Shown here one piece after another: positions 25,285 through 29,581 of a stretch of 29,581 nt of DNA. A program made the translations under genes and the position numbers. A model generated the notes under the pieces. It saw only the letters and a list, made by a program, of their open reading frames with translations. It was not told the origin of the DNA and ran no database searches. The stretch is from Hadersleviella sp041745395 (GTDB lineage: Bacteria; Chloroflexota; Anaerolineae; Promineifilales; Promineifilaceae), in contig JBGTIZ010000380.1 of assembly GCA_041745395.1 (NCBI GenBank), positions 1 through 29,581 of the forward strand, given 5' to 3'. The first letter of the stretch is position 1, and each line of letters begins with the position of its first letter.

Positions 25285-26933
25285 GAGGCCTCCTGTGGCT
25301 GTGGTTTCGGGTAATGTTTCTTACGGTAGCCATATAAAAACTTGGCGCAGTCGTCCATCGCATCTTCACGCAAACGAATCATTTTGATGTCACTGCGTTT
25401 GAGGTTGCTGTATCGTTTGACTTTGGGCACGACCATATCGCCCGTGGCGGGTAGGGAGAGGACGGTCTCCTGAAAGATGTGACGAGCTGTTTTCAAAACG
25501 GTGTCGAGCCATTGATGAAACAAGGTTTCACTATCGGCCGTGGTGCTGAACTGCAAAATATATTGCTGGAATTCTTCGCCCAGCAGTTGCCAATATTGCT
25601 GGCTCATCTGTTGCTTTAGCGCGGCGTACCGTTCAGATTTCCCGCCGCCGCCAAAGTATTGGTTGAACGTGCTTTTGAGCGTGCCCTCACTGCGCACGGC
25701 AAACTCAATGCTCATTTTGATGGTGTGGGCGGCCTCGGCAGAGGTGAGCAAACGGGGCGGCACGGTAAAACCAGCTTCTTCCCATTCAAAGATTTTCATC
25801 TTCATATCGGTGCGCAAGCCAATGGTGCGCAACGGAACCTCTTGGAAGGGCAAAGCCGCACGGTTCTCTCGCCACACATCTTCAAGCTGGTCGAGTATGG
25901 CGGGTCGGGTGGCCTTCAACCCGCTGGTTTCATCCGCTTTGTCGGGCAAAAAGAGGCCATCAAACTCACGCCACAAGGCGCGATTGGGAAAGGGGCGAAT
26001 GGGTAAGGGGTTCTCTTTGGCCTTTTTGGGAATACGGTAAGCGGCAAACGGGTCGCGCCAAAACGAGGCGGTTTTGGGGCGGCTTTCGCCCATCTCATAC
26101 ACCATTGTGCCCACGCCCCAAGCCGTTTGCGTACCGCAACGGGTGCAGGGATGGGCTAGTTTTTGGGGATGAAGACGGACACGACGGGCGGGAAAAAGCA
26201 GGCTGTGCAAATAGCCCACGCGTCTTAACTCATGGCTTTTGCCAATGGTGACGGGTAACGGCCGTTGCCACCACGCTTCATCTTTTTTAACGGTTTGGCT
26301 AGGCGTTGGCTGGTAGGCGGGGGTTGTTAGGGAAGCCGTCAGGCTGTCGAAAAGGGTGTCGCCGCCAGGGAAAACGTAGATGGGGGGAACGCCATTGATG
26401 GATGGTTTGATGCCTGCGCCGCCGGATGAGGCAAAGGGTGGGGTGAGCAAAAGCCCTTTGGCGGCGCAATGCGCACAAAAGGTTTGGCTGGCGTCGTAGG
26501 CGTGGTTGTAATGGGTCACGGCCGTGCCTGCGCTTTGCTCTTGTAATAAGTAGGCCACGGGTTTGGCCTTGTCTTCTTTGGCGGGCTGTAAGCTCAAATC
26601 AGATGTTTGCAGGAAGGGCGCATCTTCTGAAAAGAGGTCGAAGCGGTCGGCATACCGATGACCAAATTCAATGATTTTCTCGGGATGAAAACGGCCGTGT
26701 TGCCAGAGGGCAACCAAATCTGGCGGGTGCTGAGGTTGGTAGATGTCTTGCAGAATGGCCACCAGCAGGCGATGGACGGCGGCGACGACCAGAGGGGATG
26801 AATCATACAAAGCGTGGATCTGGTGTGCGTGGGTGAGGACATCCTGTGGATTGAGTGTGTCAAGCTGGGTGGACGGTTGTTCAACCGTTATCCACAGCTC
26901 TGACCACAGGTTAAAGGTGGGGGATTCTCGCAT
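25281..26933 (-). CDS. cse1: Cascade large subunit Cse1/Cas8e (CasA)
   Basis: A 550-residue protein at normal CasA length. It recognises the PAM and recruits Cas3. It starts MRESPTFNLWSELWITV. It has the PLVVAAVHRLLVAILQDIY helix, a zinc-finger-like pair of CxxC motifs (CAHCAAKG and CTRCGTQT), the KPSINGVPPIYVFPGG loop and a C-terminal helical bundle. AAAGGAG sits eight bases before the ATG. cas3 ends 40 bp upstream. A palindrome copy is at 26517, coding GTAVTH. Confidence 0.95.
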   Translation of the reverse strand: MRESPTFNLWSELWITVEQPSTQLDTLNPQDVLTHAHQIHALYDSSPLVVAAVHRLLVAILQDIYQPQHPPDLVALWQHGRFHPEKIIEFGHRYADRFDLFSEDAPFLQTSDLSLQPAKEDKAKPVAYLLQEQSAGTAVTHYNHAYDASQTFCAHCAAKGLLLTPPFASSGGAGIKPSINGVPPIYVFPGGDTLFDSLTASLTTPAYQPTPSQTVKKDEAWWQRPLPVTIGKSHELRRVGYLHSLLFPARRVRLHPQKLAHPCTRCGTQTAWGVGTMVYEMGESRPKTASFWRDPFAAYRIPKKAKENPLPIRPFPNRALWREFDGLFLPDKADETSGLKATRPAILDQLEDVWRENRAALPFQEVPLRTIGLRTDMKMKIFEWEEAGFTVPPRLLTSAEAAHTIKMSIEFAVRSEGTLKSTFNQYFGGGGKSERYAALKQQMSQQYWQLLGEEFQQYILQFSTTADSETLFHQWLDTVLKTARHIFQETVLSLPATGDMVVPKVKRYSNLKRSDIKMIRLREDAMDDCAKFLYGYRKKHYPKPQPQEAS

Positions 26934-26973
26934 ATTAACTCCTTTCCCTAGCAGGGAGATTGACAGTAAAAAT

Positions 26974-29581
26974 TTAGATTTGATAGTCGCCGAAAACGAG
27001 GCCGAGTTTGGGGTGTAGGTAAACGGGTTGGTCTAGGTCGTGGTTGTGGTACACGGCCGTGTTTCCTCCTTCCGTCGGCGTCAACCACAACGGATACACA
27101 TGTTTAAGTAACGCTGACGAGAACAAAGGCGTGGGTTGCTCAGCGTGCGCCCTTTTAATGGCTTGCACCAACTTGGGAGCAGAAACCCGCAAACCGTGCC
27201 GGAGTAAACAAAGCTGTTGTGGGCGCGGGGCTTTGGTCATCAGCGACACTGGCTCGACCGTTTCAGCCCCAGCAATCAGTGCCGATTCACCATTTTTCAC
27301 CAGCGGAATCAAGGTAATTGTCTCCCGTTCCGACCAGCGTGTTTGCGCCACAGCCCAAGCCGCGCTGTCTTCATCTTCTGCGAACTCTTTCCATTTGCCA
27401 TTGCGATAAAACGGGTAATTCGGTAGTGGCTCATCCGCGAGCCGCGTATTTGCTTCGTCTTCCAAACGACATGCGTCTGCGTCCATAGCATCCCATGCTT
27501 TATAAAGTGCCTCATCCTTCTGGCTCGGCTCGGCTTCTGTGTAAACGGCTTCAATCAACAAGCGATAGTCGGTGGGGAGCGAGAATGTGGCACGCTCTTG
27601 CAAGGCGCGTTGGGTCATTTGCAAAATGTAATCCCCGTAAATGTGTTGGTCTGCTTTTTCACGCAAATTATTGATAAACAAGCGAGGCATTTTGTGTTCA
27701 AAACGGGCGTCTAAATCACGCTCATGGCGGTGCAAGCGTCCCGCACGTTGCAAAATCAGGTCAATGGGAGCCAAGTCCGTGACCATCAGGTCAAAATCTA
27801 AATCAAGGCTTTGTTCCAACAGTTGTGTGCCAATGACAATCCCTTTGCGGGGACGCTGACTGTCCGCCGCTGGCTTGCCATACCTTTGCAAAATGTCGGT
27901 TTCGATGGCTTGACGCTGGGCGAGGGGAAAACGACTGTGCAACAAGGCCAAGTCAATCTCAGGCGCATGTTGTAACGCCTCAAAGATAGCTTGGGCACGG
28001 CTAACCGTATTGGTAATCCAACAGACAGAACCGCCATTTTCCACTTGGGCTAACAACCACGCCGCCTTTTCTTGGGCTTGCTCGTCGGTTAAGCGCAAGG
28101 TGTCGAGTTGGATCACCTTACCGTGTTGGAAAACAGGAATCGGGGCGGTAGGCGTGTAGCTGTCATGAGCATTGATAGTGATTAGGCTGGGGTAGGTGTC
28201 TAAATTTAAGGTGTCTGGTTCTGTTTGCCCAGCATAAGCCGTTATCAGGTCACGCCGTTTGGCTTTGGGTAGAGTGGCCGAAAGCAAGATGACGGAACTG
28301 CCTAGCGCCGACAGCCAGTTCAACATGCGCTTGATAATGGTGGTCATGTAGGTATCGTAGGCGTGAACTTCATCGAGGATGATGGTTTTGCCAGCCAAAC
28401 CAATCAGGCGCAAGGCATTATGCTTGACGTTGAGGGCTGATAATTCAGCTTGGTCAATTGTCCCTACCCCAAAAGGTGCTAGAAGGGCTTTTTTCTTGGG
28501 CGCAAACCAATTCTCGGCGGCTTCGTCTTCTTCTGGTTTCTCACCATTGATGAGAGAATTGACGGCCACATCATCCTGCAAAAGAAAGCTTTGGCCGTGG
28601 ATGATCTGTACGTCTGTCTCAAGACCAAGCCGTTTTTGCAAATGAGTGGCAATGCGTTGGTACATGGCATTGCTCGTGGCGGTGGTGGGTAGGGCAATAT
28701 ACATTTCGTCTGTGCCGCGCTGGGCGGCGATGCGCCGCGCCAATAAGAGAGCGGCTTCTGTTTTGCCTTCACCAGTAGGGGCTTCGATGATGGTTAGGGT
28801 GGGGTGGTTGAGTAATGCAGTTGGAATCTGCTCGATGGCGTGTTGTAAGGGGCGAGGCAGGGCACTGAAGTCGTGGAAGAGTTGGGTGAAGGTGGTGGGG
28901 GCGTCGGACACGGCCGTGTGAAACAAACCCGCCTCCTGTACTCGCAAGAATGCCCGTTTGCGGCTATGAACCACATAGTCGGGCAGGGGTGTGCTGGGTT
29001 TGGGTGTGAAGTAAGCACCGTCGGAGCCAAGCCAATCGCATAAAATGCAAAAGCCGTTCAGAGCGGCAATAGCGGCGGAAACATTGGCGGGATGGGGCAA
29101 TATTTGCGGCCATTGTGGGCAAAGATAACTTTCTAACAGGGTCATGGCGTGTTGACGCATTTCGCCCCATTCTTGGGGTTCTTGAATATGGTCAAAATTA
29201 TGCTGGTCTTGCATTCCCTCGGGCTGATAAAGGCCATGATGACCGCTCACGATGTCTAAAAAGGCGTGGCGCAGATTGGTCGGCCATTCGGCCGTGTAGT
29301 CGTTTAGCAAAAGGCGGCCGACAATGGTGTGGTGCTGTTTCGTGCTAGATTTTCCGAAGGAAAACCCTTCGCTTTCAAGACGCTGTTTTTGCTGAGGATT
29401 CAAGTTTTGGAAAGGGGGCGAGAGCTTGCCGATGTCGTGCAGGGCTATCAAATAGGGCAACCATTCGCTCGACGTTCGCTTAAATTCTGCGAATAAAGTC
29501 AAATATGGTATACCTGCCATATTATGACAAATCTCAACAATATCGATACGCAAATAGAAAATGTAGACCAAATACCACTCA
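26974..29581 (-). CDS. cas3: CRISPR-associated helicase-nuclease Cas3 (5' partial)
   Basis: About 865 residues of the signature type I effector nuclease-helicase are visible, numbered from a TTG at 29571. The frame is open to the window edge, so the true start is probably outside. The HD nuclease domain shows ALHDIGKLSPPF (His45-Asp46) and SGHHGLY (111-112). The superfamily 2 helicase follows with Walker A APTGEGKT (264-271), a DEVH box (400-403), motif III LLSATLP and motif VI QRAGRLHRHERD. It unwinds and degrades target DNA after Cascade forms the R-loop. The first HD histidine, expected near the N-terminus, cannot be placed with confidence. Palindrome copies at 27052 and 28909 code TAV. 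Confidence 0.95.
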   Translation of the reverse strand, partial: EWYLVYIFYLRIDIVEICHNMAGIPYLTLFAEFKRTSSEWLPYLIALHDIGKLSPPFQNLNPQQKQRLESEGFSFGKSSTKQHHTIVGRLLLNDYTAEWPTNLRHAFLDIVSGHHGLYQPEGMQDQHNFDHIQEPQEWGEMRQHAMTLLESYLCPQWPQILPHPANVSAAIAALNGFCILCDWLGSDGAYFTPKPSTPLPDYVVHSRKRAFLRVQEAGLFHTAVSDAPTTFTQLFHDFSALPRPLQHAIEQIPTALLNHPTLTIIEAPTGEGKTEAALLLARRIAAQRGTDEMYIALPTTATSNAMYQRIATHLQKRLGLETDVQIIHGQSFLLQDDVAVNSLINGEKPEEDEAAENWFAPKKKALLAPFGVGTIDQAELSALNVKHNALRLIGLAGKTIILDEVHAYDTYMTTIIKRMLNWLSALGSSVILLSATLPKAKRRDLITAYAGQTEPDTLNLDTYPSLITINAHDSYTPTAPIPVFQHGKVIQLDTLRLTDEQAQEKAAWLLAQVENGGSVCWITNTVSRAQAIFEALQHAPEIDLALLHSRFPLAQRQAIETDILQRYGKPAADSQRPRKGIVIGTQLLEQSLDLDFDLMVTDLAPIDLILQRAGRLHRHERDLDARFEHKMPRLFINNLREKADQHIYGDYILQMTQRALQERATFSLPTDYRLLIEAVYTEAEPSQKDEALYKAWDAMDADACRLEDEANTRLADEPLPNYPFYRNGKWKEFAEDEDSAAWAVAQTRWSERETITLIPLVKNGESALIAGAETVEPVSLMTKAPRPQQLCLLRHGLRVSAPKLVQAIKRAHAEQPTPLFSSALLKHVYPLWLTPTEGGNTAVYHNHDLDQPVYLHPKLGLVFGDYQI

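Noticed and set aside
1..29581. tRNA, rRNA or riboswitch genes
   Set aside because: No cloverleaf, rRNA-like or known riboswitch pattern was seen in the intergenic parts.

Overview
The window looks like a piece of a bacterial chromosome, most likely from the Chloroflexota (Anaerolineae-like). This is inferred from lipoproteins carrying NBR1-type Ig-like domains, the style of the MiaB and acyl-CoA enzymes, moderately high GC, and gene clusters on both strands. There is no 16S rRNA, tRNA or other direct taxonomic marker, so the assignment is tentative.

Layout. (i) 1-1440, minus strand: an osmoprotectant/glycine-betaine type ABC transporter, with a lipoprotein substrate-binding protein cut by the window edge and its permease. 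(ii) 1573-3335, minus strand: a long-chain acyl-CoA synthetase with an intrinsic terminator. A CRP/FNR-like palindrome lies in the divergent intergenic region. (iii) 3577-7110, plus strand: a SAM methyltransferase, MiaB, and an odd receiver-like/degenerate transposase-like fusion protein. (iv) 7158-12106, minus strand: a four-gene run made of a membrane-anchored fold-III PLP enzyme, a protein with a degenerate P-loop, an MscS-type channel and an aldonolactone-oxidase-type flavoprotein. (v) 12187-12794, minus strand: a VapBC-type toxin-antitoxin pair. (vi) 12968-18668, plus strand: an LCAD-type acyl-CoA dehydrogenase, a large lipoprotein fusing a solute-binding domain to four Ig-like domains, a 0.5 kb repeat-rich gap, and a GT-A-like protein. 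(vii) 18755-19868, minus strand: a small membrane protein and a truncated transposase. (viii) 19869-22115: a CRISPR array of 36 repeats plus one cut repeat. (ix) 22163-29581, minus strand: a type I-E cas operon, cas3-cse1-cse2-cas7-cas5-cas6e, with cas3 running off the window.

The CRISPR-Cas locus has every effector gene, but no cas1, no cas2 and no leader between cas6e and the array; only 47 bp separate them. The array is oriented like the cas genes (minus-strand repeats have the I-E form ending GTGAACCG). Its leader-proximal repeat is degenerate, and its distal end is broken inside a repeat by a transposase remnant. It therefore looks like an interference-only locus that can no longer acquire spacers here, with crRNA probably made by read-through from the cas operon.

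The strongest non-gene signal is the 10-bp palindrome CACGGCCGTG. I count at least 36 copies in 29.6 kb, where chance would give about 0.03. Thirty-two copies are inside genes, 29 of them in one reading phase coding Thr-Ala-Val, and four are inside the CRISPR array. Three of those four are CRISPR repeats whose loop has changed from GGGT to GGCC, which creates the palindrome. This is a highly-iterated-palindrome system comparable to cyanobacterial HIP1 but with a different sequence. A second, independent dispersed element of about 120 bp occurs twice in opposite orientation (9381-9506 and 16517-16633).
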